DNA of 64,000 nt from Haberlea rhodopensis (Eukaryota > Streptophyta > Magnoliopsida > Lamiales > Gesneriaceae): the NCBI GenBank assembly GCA_907163345.1, contig CAJQUN010000043.1, positions 744,001 to 808,000 on the forward strand, written 5' to 3'. Numbering within the stretch: the stretch's first letter is position 1; each line of letters starts with the position of its first letter. Shown one piece after another: positions 22,127 to 33,043 of this stretch. A program made the position numbers and the translations under genes. The notes below the pieces were generated by a model. It was not told the DNA's origin and made no database searches. It saw nothing but the letters and a program-made list of their open reading frames with translations.

Positions 22127-22420
22127 ATGGGCATCTTACCCCATCGTATGGCATCTTACCATATCATAACATCGTGTGGCATCTTACCACGTGGGCATCT
22201 TACCCTATCGTATGGCATCTTACCATATCATAATATCGTGTGGCATCTTACCACGTAATAACATCGTATGGCCTCTTACCATATGGGCATCTTACCCCGT
22301 GGCATCTTACCACATAATAACATTGTATGACATCTTACCATATGGGCATCTTACCCCGTGGCATCTTACCACATAATAACATCGTATGGCCTCTTACCAT
22401 ATGGGCATCTTACCCTTTTT
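22127..22420. repeat. CATCTTA-loop hairpin array with paired stem variation
   Basis: About a dozen units have the form stem-CATCTTA-stem, and the flanks pair: ATGG with CCAT, GTGG with CCAC, ATGGG with CCCAT, GGG with CCC. The loop is nearly constant (CATCTTA, sometimes CCTCTTA) while the stem sequence changes on both sides. One unit (ATGACATCTTACCAT) has lost a pair. The array is repeated in LTR2 at 29911-30205. Confidence 0.85.
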
Positions 22421-22798
22421 ATAAACATCGTATAACATCATTATACACTTACTTATCATATCATCTTCACAAACATCATCATCTTAAACTTATTTATCAC
22501 AATCACCATCATAAACATCATCATCATAAACTTACTTATCACAATCGTCATCATAATCATCATAAATACTCATGCAATCAATGCATAGTCAGAGTTAGGA
22601 GTGTGTTACCGTCCGATGCCCGTACGCTTCTTACGTACCTTAATTCCAAAAGTGGAGAAATTGAAGAACTCTATCTTCTCGATGTTGTTGGCACCTGGGA
22701 TGGTTCCACACAACCATACAAATCGATATTAGAAGCTAAACAATAGCCAAATACCAAAAATTCAACAAAAAACATCATTTGCCATGTTTTAAACAGCG

Positions 22799-22860
22799 GC
22801 GATCGATCGCTGCACGAGGCGATCGATTGCCTCACTTTTTGCCCTGCGGCGATTGACCGC
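22799..22860. repeat. CGATCGATCG palindrome cluster (LTR1), left part
   Basis: Three copies precede the nested solo LTR: GCGATCGATCGC (22799), GCGATCGATTGC, and GCGAT at 22849 where the insertion cut the third copy. LTR2 holds the uninterrupted cluster at 30584-30730. Confidence 0.93.
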
Positions 22861-24407
22861 TTAGTTTTTAAACAGAAGATATTTCAAAGAATGGGTTGAA
22901 GCGATTCTACCGCAAGTGCACGGTTGTCAAGTTTTAGTATAGTGAAAATTAAGTACAGGTTGTCGAATCCACAGGGACTAACGTATAAGTACCAAATAAG
23001 ATTAATAAAATTATATTTAGCCTACGATAAAAGAAGTTTGATTAACTAGATCTAAATTAAACTAAAGAATAAAGATTAAACTAGAAACAAAGACTAGAAT
23101 GGTTCCGGAAATGCGAAGGTAAGTCACTCGAGAAAATTACCAAGCTCGTCGTTCAATTATATTATCTCTACTGATTCAACGGAATTCTCAAATTATCACT
23201 CAATTGATTTTAAAGGTGAAAGGTTTTCACTATTATTCGATACACTCTCTCGAGCTGTAACGAAACTAACAATAAATTAGACTAAGTCACTCTCGTGCAC
23301 CTATTTACTAATTCAAAGTTGCTTAAATTATCAAAACCTTATAACTCTAAATCTTTCGATTTCAAGTTCTCACGTATGCGATATCATCTCTCGATCTCAA
23401 TCATGACATACATCATAAATTAATGGAGCGTGTTACAACGTTATCTCTCGATCTTGGTTGTAACTCTCAAATTCAATCAAAGCTAGCTAGACTTTGATCT
23501 ACACATGCAATCAATCTATGAACAATAAATATCAATGCGCTCAAATACCAATGAATCAATATATCAAACACAACGAACGAAAACTTCAATAATATAAACC
23601 AAATTCAATTCAAATCAAATACAGATGAGTTTAATTGTCTCTCGACCTCAAAAACTTCAAATGAAAATGAAAATCAAATAAATTAAGGTTCAGAAATACG
23701 ATAAACGATGGATGAATCCGTGCGTTGCACCGTAATTTCTTCTCTTGTTCCTTCCTTGCACTCCGGAAGAGATTGGCTCGACTTTGGACGAAGAACGGAG
23801 ATTGGATCTCCTTGGCGGCGTTGGGCGGCGGCTCCTTGACCTAGAAATCGTCTGATAAATGTGTCTAATATCGTCTCCTTGAAATGAATCCAGATTCCCG
23901 CTTAAAACCCCCACAATCATGATAAAAAAGGAAAATAAAATCTTCAGGATTTTGCGTCTCGATCGATCGGAAGATTTTCTCGATCGATCGGCGCACTGTT
24001 CATGCCAGCTTTTGAAACTCACTGTCTCGCTCGATCGATCGAGAATTTCCACCGATCGATCGAGACTTTAATAAAATTTGCTCTGGAGTCACTGCCTCGC
24101 TCGATCGATCGGAAATTTGTACCGATCGATCAAGACTTGAATTCCTTTGATGCTCAACTCTCTGCCTGGCTCGATCGATCGAGAGTAAATCTCGATCGAT
24201 CGAGATTCCGAAAACCTCATTTCCTCAATTTTTGTTCTTTCACGCCTCGATTTCGCCCGTTATCTTCATATAAGCTCATTTCTTCCACATCCGATCTATT
24301 TTCCTGAAACAAACGAATAAACACCAAAAAACATAATATCATACAGGAAAAAGAACGGAAAGTAGGAGGAATTTACAGTTAAAAACACTCAAAATCTAAG
24401 CCTATCA
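22854..24407 (-). mobile_element. Athila-type solo LTR, nested in LTR1
   Basis: A 1554-bp LTR runs from TGACCGCTTAG to AGCCTATCA and is flanked by the 5-base duplication GCGAT (22849-22853 and 24408-24412). Its ends and the ACCGCAAGTGCACGG...GTCAAGTTTTAG block match the Athila-2 LTR at 56942-58643. No internal sequence or second LTR is present, so it is a solo LTR left by recombination. It landed inside a GCGATCGATCGC motif. Confidence 0.93.
23960..24202. repeat. CGATCGATCG palindrome cluster (solo LTR), paired copies
   Basis: Eight copies of CGATCGATCG lie in four pairs spaced about 70 bases, each pair split by 15-20 bases. Flanks vary: TCGATCGATCGA, TCGATCGATCGG and CCGATCGATCGA. Words CACTGTCTCG or CACTGCCTCG precede pairs 2 and 3. 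One copy is degenerate (CGATCGATCA). This version uses T/A flanks where Tekay LTRs use G/C. Confidence 0.95.
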
Positions 24408-24504
24408 GCGATCGATCGCTTCATTTCAGGCGATCGATCGCCTGCTACGTGAAATGGCTACTGGCCATCGGCGATCGATCGCCTCATTTCAGGCGATCGA
24501 TCGC
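24408..24504. repeat. CGATCGATCG palindrome cluster (LTR1), right part
   Basis: Four copies (24408, about 24430, 24470 and 24493) continue the cluster interrupted by the solo LTR. CAGGCGATCGATCGCCTG near 24427 is an 18-bp perfect palindrome. Confidence 0.93.
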
Positions 24505-25250
24505 CACCTGCTGGTGCGAGATTTTTCGCCATTTTTGCACATTTTTCAAGCTCATCCTCATACCTTACAAAACCAAACTTTCCTACAACATCAATAACAT
24601 CATAACTCACTAAAACCCACATAAAACACTTCAAAAATCATACCCCAACAACATAAAACACATACCCAACCAAACCCACATAAATCACTTTAAAATCATC
24701 CCATTTCAAAACCAAACATCATAAAAACTTTAGGATTGGTTCCATACCTCTTGAGGATCCAAAATCTTACTAAGATTTCAACAAATGGAGAGTGTGCAAG
24801 GATTTCTCCTCCTCCTCCTTGGCTTGGACGAAAATGGGATGAAAATGATAGGGTTGGGATGAATTTGGGGATTTAAGAGTGAAAAGGGTAAAGTGAGGGG
24901 GAGAGGGTATAGTGGGTATATGGGTTAATTGATTTGTACCCAAAAATTAACATGATGTATAAAATACCCCAACATGGTATTTTAAAAGCATTTTACAAAA
25001 ATGCAACCAACATCATTAAATCCATACTTTCCTCATAATTAACAATCTACACAATTAAATCATGTCAACACCCCATTTCCTATCATGCATAGCATGCACT
25101 TTGAAACGTAACCCCCGGGTCATGCCTATCATGTGACTAAGCATTTCATCGTGATAATTAATTTCAACACGTAAATCAATTATCCACATAATTAATCACA
25201 TAAACATAATTAGTGCCTTAATTGCAATTAATCATTTCGGGGACATCACA

Positions 25251-25286
25251 TTACTCCCCTACTTATAAGATTTCGTCCTCGAAATC
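25251..25286 (-). other. Tekay-2b polypurine tract and hairpin
   Basis: The minus strand reads TAAGTAGGGGAGTAA before the LTR. The hairpin GATTTCG-TCCT-CGAAATC at 25269-25286 has a perfect 7-bp stem. Its outer G:C pair is A:T in LARD-2 (49453-49470). Confidence 0.85.
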
Positions 25287-25320
25287 GCATGCACTTACCC
25301 CAAAAGAAACTAAACATAAA

Positions 25321-25827
25321 TCACATACCACAGAATAGTTCCGGGTAGTGCTGTACCATATGCCGCTCCGTCTCCCACGTAGCCTCCTCGACACCCCGAC
25401 GATCCCACTGAACTTTGACCATCGGTATAATCTTGCTTCGTAATCTGCGATCCTCATGATCCAGAATTCTGACCGGTCGTTCAACGCAGGATACATCTGA
25501 GTCCAACTGCACTTCAGTAGGCTGTAAAACATGAGACGGGTCTGGCTCATACTTCCGTAGCATAGAAACGTGGAAAACATCATGAATCCCAGATAAAGAT
25601 GGCGGTAGAGCCAAACGGTAGGCCAAATTACCGATACGCTGCAATACTTCATACGGTCCGACATAACTCGGAGATAACTTTCCCCGCATACCAAAACGGA
25701 CCACACCCCTGAAGGGTGAGATTTTTAAGAAAACTTTGTCTCCTACTTGGAATTCTAGCGGCCGTCGCCGCTTATTGGCATAGGCTGCTTGCCTATCTTG
25801 GGCCGCTTTCATCTTTAAACGTATCAT
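25321..25827 (-). pseudogene. Tekay-2b integrase tail and chromodomain
   Basis: A 168-residue open stretch covers the integrase C-terminus (KAAQDRQAAYANKRRRPLEF, VGDKVFLKISPFRGVVRFGM, LAYRLALPPSLSGIHDVFHV) and a chromodomain-like end (PVRILDHEDRRLRSKIIPMV, KVQWDRRGVEEATWETE). This places the family in the Tekay/Del chromovirus lineage. A stop near 25840 separates it from the core, so it is a remnant. It ends about 70 bases from the LTR. Confidence 0.9.
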
Positions 25828-26404
25828 CTTAATCTTTTCTTACATGCCCTTAATCATATCCGGTCCTCCGACCGTCTTACTCGCCAAGTCCTCCCAATAC
25901 AGCGGTGACCTACATCGTCGTCCGTAAAGAGCTTCAAAAAGGGGTTATTTGAATGCTCGTCTGATAGCTGTTAATATAGGAGAACTCCATCATTGGCACT
26001 GAATCTTGCCACGGAGTATCAAACTCCTAAACACATGCCCTCGACATGTTCTCGAGCGTCTGAAGGGTACGCTCTGTCTGGCCGTCTGACTGAGGGTGAT
26101 AAGATGTACTCAGTATCACTTCGGTGCCCAAAGCTGTCTGAAGACCCCCCCAGAAATGTGGAGTAAACCTTGGGTCTCTGTCAGACACAATCGAGATTGG
26201 AACCCCATGCAACCTCACCACATCCCGCACATATAATTGGGTCATCTTTAGGTACGCAAAAGTCATACAGTAGGGGATGAAGTGAGCTACCTTCGTTAGC
26301 CTATCCACGATCACCCAGATCGCATCAAATCCAGAGGCCGTCCTTGGTAAGTGGGTCACAAAGTCCATAATGATATGCCTCCACTTCCACTTAGGTACCT
26401 TCAA
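25828..26404 (-). pseudogene. Tekay-2b integrase core, disrupted
   Basis: The readable part 26027-26404 contains WRHIIMDFVTHLPRTASGFD, VIVDRLTKVAHFIPYCMTFA, ISIVSDRDPRFTPHFWGGLQ and SYHPQSDGQTERTLQTLENM, so the D, D and E catalytic residues are present. Downstream, between 25828 and 26026, the frame is broken by stops (for example near 25840 and 26027) and a shift around 25940. Confidence 0.87.
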
Positions 26405-26830
26405 GCTCTTCAGCTCGCCACCAGGCCTCTGCCTTTCTGCCTTTACTTATTGGCAGATCAAACATCTTTTAACGAAAGCGATCACATCGTGCTTCATGCG
26501 TCTCCACCAGAACTGACCACTTAGGTCCTTATACATTTTCCTTCCTCCTGGGTGGATACTGAATCGACTACTATGAGCCCGTTCCGATATTCCTTTAAGC
26601 AACTCCGGCGTATCTGGGACTACCCATCGGTTGCCCAGCCTCAAGGAATCATTTTCTGCCATTCTGAACTTTGATGGCTGTCCTCGAAGTACTAAAAACG
26701 ACCACCTCTGAACCTCATCATCTGACCTCTGGGCTTTCCTAATAGCCTCAAATAAGTCTGGCTCAGCCAACAAGGTCGACACTCACACCGGCGACGTGTC
26801 CACATCAAAATCATAGCCCAAATGGCAACA
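26382..26830 (-). pseudogene. Tekay-2b integrase N-terminal zinc domain
   Basis: The frame 26447-26782 (LLAEPDLFEAIRKAQRSDDE, GRKMYKDLSGQFWWRRMKHD, VKRCLICQ) is almost identical to 18951-19370. A stop follows CLICQ in both. The region 26382-28538 equals 18886-21042 in length (2157 bases) with few substitutions, so the two are recent duplicates. Confidence 0.9.
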
Positions 26831-26882
26831 AGAGGTCATCATAGCTGATAAATTCATGACATCCATCTTCTTTGTCGCATAT

Positions 26883-27180
26883 TCATCTCAGCATGTGTGA
26901 ACAAAACTCCAGGCTCTTATGGTCCGTGTAGATGGTAAACGACGTACCATGCAAGTAATGCCTCCAAATCTTCAAGGCAAATATAACGGCTGCCAGCTCC
27001 AAATTATGGACTTGGTACCTATCCTCATGTGGTTGTAACCGCCTCGATGCATAAGCCACCACATGCTTATCTTGGATCAACACACAGTCCAAACCCTGCA
27101 GTGATGCATTCGTGTACAAGGCAACCCTCTTATTCTCATAAGGAATCACCAACATAGGTGTCGTAGTCTAACGACGCTTC
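26883..27180 (-). pseudogene. Tekay-2b RNase H
   Basis: Carries YTNASLQGLDCVLIQ, VVAYASRRLQPHEDRYQVHN, LELAAVIFALKIWRHYLHG and IYTDHKSLEF, then the same frameshift as Tekay-2a. It has an extra stop at about 27168, where 2a reads through. The first catalytic aspartate is again asparagine. Confidence 0.88.
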
Positions 27181-27198
27181 AATTCTTGGAAGTTTTCC

Positions 27199-28145
27199 TC
27201 ACAAGCTTCGGACCAATAGAACGACACTCCTTTCTGAGTCAGCTGTGCCAGGGGTCTGGCAATCCCTAAGGATCTGGAGTACTGTTCTCAAGTGCTTCAC
27301 GTGTCCCTCTTCAGTTCGAGAGTAAATAAGCATATCGTCAATGAAAACTATGACGAACTGATCCAAACATGGTTGGGGCACTCTGTTCATCAGGCTCATA
27401 AAACAGCTAGGGCATTCGTCACCCCAAAAGGCATGACTAAGAATCCGTAGTGTCCATATCTAGTCCTGGAAGCTGTCTTCTGTACATCATCCTCTCGAAC
27501 TCGAATCTGATGATACTCCGACCTCAGATCGATCTTACTGTAGAGCCTCGTACTCTGCAGCTGATCAAACAAATCATCAATCCCCGGAAGCGGATACTTA
27601 TTCTTCATCATGGCTTTGTTCAGTTGTCTGAAATCGATGCGCAGCCGCATTGAACCATCTTTCTTCTTAACAAATAAAACTGGTGCACCCCAGGGCGATA
27701 CGCTAGAGCGTATATAGCCCTTGTCAAGGAGCTCCTGCAACTGAACATTTAACTCCTTTAGCTCCGTTGGTGCCATCCTATACGGGGCACGAGAAATGGT
27801 AGACGTCCCTGGTAGTAACTTAATCCCAAACTCGACCTCTCTCGTCGGTGGGAATCCGGGAATCTCTTCCGGAGATACATCAGGAAACACCGCCACTACG
27901 GGCACATCCTCAACCTTTAACTCTTCCCTCTTCTCAGTACTATCAACAGCATAGATGAGATATCCTTTATGGTCTCGTTCCAATAACTGCGCCATCTTGA
28001 CAGCAGATATTAACGGAATTCTTGAACGGGAACCATCCCCATAGAATGTCCATTGGACTCCCATATCAGACCTGAATCGGACAGTCCTTGTCTGCAGTCC
28101 ACAACTGCCTGATACTTGTTCAGCACATCGATGCCCACAATGCAT
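27199..28145 (-). pseudogene. Tekay-2b reverse transcriptase, frameshifted and internally deleted
   Basis: Same two-frame structure as 19703-20649: an upstream frame to FGVTNA, a shift near 27396, then FVIVFIDDMLIYSR and the same internal deletion after TVLQILRD. Where the two copies differ, this one sometimes keeps the more usual residue (EFGIKLLPGTS, KGYIRSSVSP, RLRIDFRQLN). The shared lesions predate the duplication. Confidence 0.9.
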
Positions 28146-28332
28146 TCGAAGTCTGACATTCCCAGAACAATCATGTCTGTCCTCAGCTCGTTGCCCTCAA
28201 AATAAATGAGGCCGTCATAAACAATCTGATCAGTTATCAAACTTCTTCCAGCGGGGGTCGAGACTACAAGAGGCACGGGCGACGGAGAAGTGCATATGAA
28301 ATCGCATCACTTACTTCAGCATTTTCTGCCAT
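28140..28332 (-). pseudogene. Tekay-2b protease remnant fused to gag start
   Basis: MAENAEVSDAISY at about 28332 runs into protease-domain sequence (PLVVSTPAGRSLITDQIVYD, LIYFEGNELRTDMIVLGMSD, CIVGIDVLNKYQAVVDC). Gag and the DTGAS active-site segment are gone, as in Tekay-2a. Confidence 0.77.
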
Positions 28333-28517
28333 ACTGCAAGACAAGGGTTAACAACAATACCCAAAAGCAGTTCATATAATACCTCGTTAGATAAATAAAA
28401 CATGTTAGCATAGCATCCTATACTTCTTATGTAACATATGCACACAACATGTTTACAAGTAAACACCTAGCCAACTTATTGCTAAGGCTACCCTTCACTC
28501 ATTCCCGGGTTATCTAA

Positions 28518-28534
28518 CCACTGCTCTGATACCA
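28518..28534 (-). other. Tekay-2b primer binding site (initiator tRNA-Met)
   Basis: TGGTATCAGAGCAGTGG on the minus strand, four bases from the LTR start at 28539; identical to the site of Tekay-2a. Confidence 0.85.
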
Positions 28535-28999
28535 CTAATGTAGGGTCTTCCTACCTTAACATCATCTTAATACACAATTTATGGACTAAACAAGCATTAA
28601 TAACGTCTTAGGGTTCCGATTGTAGCTTTGAGCTAAAAAAAGATTTCAGGCCAACAATGAAATTTCAAAACTTAACTCATTACATCCTCAATAATGAATG
28701 TTAAAGCGATAGTATTATACTACTCCTAGTGTAGAGACTACCCAAAAGTCATGTATCCTATCTTCTTTCATGCTCCTTTTAGCTCACAGCCTCAACCCGA
28801 CCCTTAGCCCTTCGGTCCAAAAGTGTACCTACAGGAACAACCCATCATGAGCATGTACATCGTTACTTAACATCATAAGGCGATGGCATATAAATAAATG
28901 CATGAAAATAATTGGTAACGTATACTTCCTGGTTAATCGCATTAACCCTCTTTGGTTGTCCCTGTTTCATAGCCATGCATATAATCATTAATTCTTGAC

Positions 29000-29822
29000 A
29001 TGAATGATTAAAATCATCATCTTATAATATCATCATCATATAAGCATCATCATTTTATAAATATCATCATCTTATAACATCATCATCATGTAAGCATCAT
29101 CATCTTATAGCATCATCATCTTATAAGCATCATCATCTTATAACATCATCATCTTATAACATCATCATCATATAGCATCATCATCGTATTGCATCATCAT
29201 CATATAAGCATCGTCATCTTATAGCATCATCATCTTATAATCATCATCTTATAACATCATCATCATATAGCATCATCATCGTATAGCATCATCATCATAT
29301 AAGCATCGTCATCTTATAGCATCATCATCTTATAACATCATCATCTTATAACATCATCATCATATAGCATCATCATCGTATAGCATCATCATCATATAAG
29401 CATCGTCATCTTATAGCATCATCATCTTATAACATCATCATCTTATAACATCATCATCATATAGCATCATCATCGTATAGCATCATCATCATATAAGCAT
29501 CGTCATCTTATAGCATCATCATCTTATAACATCATCATCTTAAAACATCATCATCATATAGCATCATCATCGTGTAGCATCATCATCATATAAGCATCGT
29601 CATCTTATAGCATCATCATCTTATAACATCATCATCTTATAACATCATCATCATATAGCATCATCATCGTATAGCATCATCATCATATAAGCATCGTCAT
29701 CTTATAGCATCATCATCTTATAACATCATCATCTTATAACATCATCATCATATAGCATCATCATCGTATAGCATCATCATCATATAAGCATCGTCATCTT
29801 ATAGCATCATCATCTTATAAAT
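29000..29822. repeat. CATCATCATCTTATAA minisatellite (7 higher-order units)
   Basis: Same array as 21500-22035 but longer. The variant CATCGTCATCTTATAG recurs seven times, near 29208, 29303, 29401, 29498, 29595, 29692 and 29789. The first interval is shorter by a few bases. Confidence 0.93.
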
Positions 29823-29910
29823 ATAACAGTAAATGTACAAAATCATAGTTAAGTAAACATGCGGTTTATTCGTCAGTTTCTTTTTGTTGACCCTGATTCA
29901 CATTCGTGCA

Positions 29911-30205
29911 TATGGGCATCTTACCCCATCGTATGGCATCTTACCATATCATAACATCGTGTGGCATCTTACCACGTGGGCATCTTACCCTATCGTATGG
30001 CATCTTACCATATCATAATATCGTGTGGCGTCTTACCACGTAATAACATCGTATGGCCTCTTACCATATGGGCATCTTACCCCGTGGCATCTTACCACAT
30101 AATAACATTGTATGACATCTTACCATATGGGCATCTTACCCCGTGGCATCTTACCACATAATAACATCGTATGGCCTCTTACCATATGGGCATCTTACCC
30201 TTTTT
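29911..30205. repeat. CATCTTA-loop hairpin array (LTR2 copy)
   Basis: Copy of the 22127-22420 array, differing by very few bases (one unit reads GTGGCGTCTTACCAC). Stem pairing is retained in almost every unit. Confidence 0.85.
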
Positions 30206-30583
30206 ATAAACATCGTATAACATCATTATACACTTACTTATCATATCATCTTCACAAACATCATCATCTTAAACTTATTTATCACAATCACCATCATAAA
30301 CATCATCATCATAAACTTACTTATCACAATTGTCATCATAATCATCATAAATACTCATGCAATCAATGCATAGTCAGAGTTAGGAGTGTGTTACCGTCCG
30401 ATGCCCGTACGCTTCTTACGTACCTTAATTCCAAAAGTGGAGAAATTGAAGAACTCTATCTTCTCGATGTTGTTGGCACCTGGGATGGTTCCACACAACC
30501 ATACAAATCGATATTAGAAGCTAAACAATAGCCAAGTACCAAAAATTCAACAAAAAACATCATTTGCCATGTTTTAAACAGCG

Positions 30584-30730
30584 GCGATCGATCGCTGCAC
30601 GACGCGATCGATCGCCTCACTTTTTGCCCTGCGGCGATCGATCGCTTCATTTCAGGCGATCGATCGCCTGCTACGCGAAATGGCTACTGGCCATCGGCGA
30701 TCGATCGCCTCATTTCAGGCGATCGATCGC
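30584..30730. repeat. CGATCGATCG palindrome cluster (LTR2), intact
   Basis: Six complete copies. CAGGCGATCGATCGCCTG at 30653-30670 is a perfect 18-bp palindrome. This copy shows the site before the Athila-type solo LTR entered LTR1. It lies about 750-890 bases into the LTR and about 400 bases past the TATATACCCC-like words near 31140. Confidence 0.95.
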
Positions 30731-31477
30731 CACCTGCTGGTGCGCGATTTTTCGCCATTTTTGCACATTTTTCAAGCTCATCCTCATACCTTACAAAACC
30801 AAACTTTCCTACAACATCAATAACATCATAACTCACTAAAACCCACATAAAACACTTCAAAAATCATACCCCAACAACATAAAACACATACCCAACCAAA
30901 CCCACATAAATCACTTTAAAATCATCCCATTTCAAAACCAAACATCATAAAAACTTTAGGATTGGTTCCATACCTCTTGAGGATCCAAAATCTTACTAAG
31001 ATTTCAACAAATGGAGAGTGTGCAAGGATTTCTCATCCTCCTCCTTGGCTTGGACGAAAATGGGATGAAAATGATGGGGTTGGGATGAATTTGGGGATTT
31101 AAGAGTGAAAAGGGTAAAGTGAGGGGGAGAGGGTATAGTGGGGTATATGGGTAAATTGATTTGTACCCAAAAATTAACATGATGTATAAAATATCCCAAA
31201 ATGGTATTTTAAAAGAATTTTACAAAAATGCAACCAACATCATTAAATCCATACTTTCCTCATAATTGACAATCTACACAATTAAATCATGTCAACACCC
31301 CATTTCCTATCATGCATAGCATGCACCTTGAAACGTAACCCCCGGGTCATGCCTATCATGTGACTAAGCATTTCATCGTGATAATTAATTTCAACATGTA
31401 AATCAATTATCCACATAATTAATCACATAAACATAATTAGTGCCTTAATTGCAATTAATCATTTCGGGGACATCACA

Positions 31478-33040
31478 ATACACATATCCAGATTGCGATC
31501 GAAAATCATCTTTGTCGGTTTGGAAGCTTGCATCAGTGTAACCCATTACATTGAGCTCTTCCTCACCTCCATAAATCAAGAATGTATCATTAGTTCTTCT
31601 CAAGTACTTCAGGATATTCTTGACTGCAATCCAGTGACCTTCACCTGGATCAACTTGATATCTGCTCGTCATGCTCAAAGCATACGATACATCGGGATGA
31701 GTACATATCATGGCATACATGATAGATCCAATAGCTGACGCATATGAAATCTTACTCATGCGTTGTCTCTCATCTGGTGTTGAAGGACACTGTTCCTTCG
31801 AGAGATATATACCATGTGTCATAGGCACGAATCCTTTCTTTGATTGTTGCATGCTAAACCTTTTAAGCACTTTGTCTATGTATGTACTTTGACTTAGGCC
31901 GAGAAGCCTTCTCGATCTATCTCTATAGATCTTGATTCCTAATACATAGGTGGCTTCTCCCAAGTCTTTCATCGAAAAGCAGTTCCCTAGCCAAATCTTT
32001 ACAGATTGTAGGGCAGGGATATCATTCCCAATGAGAAGTATGTCATCTACATACAACACTAGGAAAATGATTATGCTCCCACTGACCTTCTTGTAGACAC
32101 AAGGTTCATCTACGTTTTTGATAAAACCAAACTCTTTGATTGCATCATCAAAACGAAGATTCCAACTCCGAGAAGCTTGCTTCAATCCATAAATGGATCG
32201 TTGTAGCTTGCATATCTTTCCAGCATCCTTTGGATCGACAAAACCCTCGGGCTGTGTCATGTACACATCCTCGAGCAGATTTCCATTAAGGAAAGCTGTT
32301 TTGACATCCATCTGCCAGATTTCATAATCATGAAATGCAGCTATTGCAAGTAAGATCCTTATGGATTTAACCATGGCCACTGGTGAAAAGGTTTCATCAT
32401 AGTCAATACCATGAATTTGGTTGAATCCTTTTGCAACCAGCCGACCTTTATAGGTTTGTACATTACCATCCATATCGGTCTTTTTCTTGAAAATCCATTT
32501 GCACCCTATGGGTCGTACCCCTTTAGGTGGATCAACCAAAGTCCATACTTGGTTTGCATACATGGATTCCATCTCAGATTTCATGGTCTCTTGCCATTTC
32601 TCAGAATCAGTGCCCATTATAGCTTGTTGATAAGATGACGGCTCCTCCTCATCAATAAGTAGTAAGTCACCTTGTTGAGTCACAAGAAATCCATATCTCT
32701 GTGGCTCCCGGTGTTCTCTTACAGACCTACGCTGGGCTTGTGTCTCTTGAGCAGGTACTTCTTCCACAACGGCTTGCGGTGCCTGTTCTGTTTCCATCTC
32801 AATCCCAGGTTCAGTGTTTTTTTGTGGTTGAACTTCACTAAGTTCTATTTTTCTCCCACTGGGTTTTCTAGAAATAAATTCTCTTTCAAGAAATACACCA
32901 GTCCGAGCAACAACTTCTTTGTTCTCGGTGGGATAATAGAAATAGTATCCTTTCGTTTCCAAAGGATACCCCACAAATAAACACTTATCAGATTTGGGTC
33001 CAAGTTTGTTAGTGGCGTGACGTCTAACGAAAGCCTCACA
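31478..33040 (-). pseudogene. Copia-2 reverse transcriptase and RNase H, truncated
   Basis: The minus-strand frame has KGYYFYYPTENKEVVARTGV (integrase tail), then the RT region with CKWIFKKKTDMDGNVQTYKG, QMDVKTAFLNGNLLEDVYM and YVDDILLIG (YVDD active site), and the RNase H start (MGYTDASFQTDKDDFRSQSG). It aligns with copia-3 61384-62930 but ends at YVYC, where Tekay-2 LTR2 takes over and adds a few foreign residues. The rest of RNase H is at 18640-18888. A W-to-stop change (TAG at about 33041) separates it from the integrase frame. Confidence 0.92.
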
Positions 33041-33043
33041 ACC

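Larger units (their letters stand above)
21043..25250 (-). mobile_element. Tekay-2 LTR1 (shared between two internal regions), with nested solo LTR
   Basis: The LTR runs from TGTAGGGTCTTCC at 21043 to CGGGGACATCACA at 25250. The primer site on its left and the polypurine tract on its right mean it serves as 5' LTR for Tekay-2a and 3' LTR for Tekay-2b. That is the signature of LTR-LTR recombination giving a tandem element. Without the nested 1554-bp solo LTR and its duplication it is 2649 bp; LTR2 is 2939 bp, and the 290-base difference equals three 97-bp repeat units. Confidence 0.92.
28539..31477 (-). mobile_element. Tekay-2 LTR2 (5' LTR)
   Basis: A 2939-bp LTR runs from TGTAGGGTCTTCC to CGGGGACATCACA. 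It is nearly identical to LTR1 apart from the solo LTR and the number of 97-bp units. Its right terminus joins copia-2 coding sequence exactly at the CA end, as expected for an integrated element. The matching target duplication (expected ATACA) was lost with the left end of the array. Confidence 0.93.

Noticed and set aside
22176..22746. Histidine/tyrosine-rich frames in LTR1 (copy at 29961-30531)
   Set aside because: They translate the CATCTTA and CATCATCAT repeats and end in LTR sequence; composition follows the repeats.
21043..31477. Assembly duplication as the sole explanation for the two Tekay-2 copies
   Set aside because: The copies differ by substitutions, by the nested solo LTR with its own target duplication and by repeat number, so they are distinct loci in sequence. 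Long reads would settle it.
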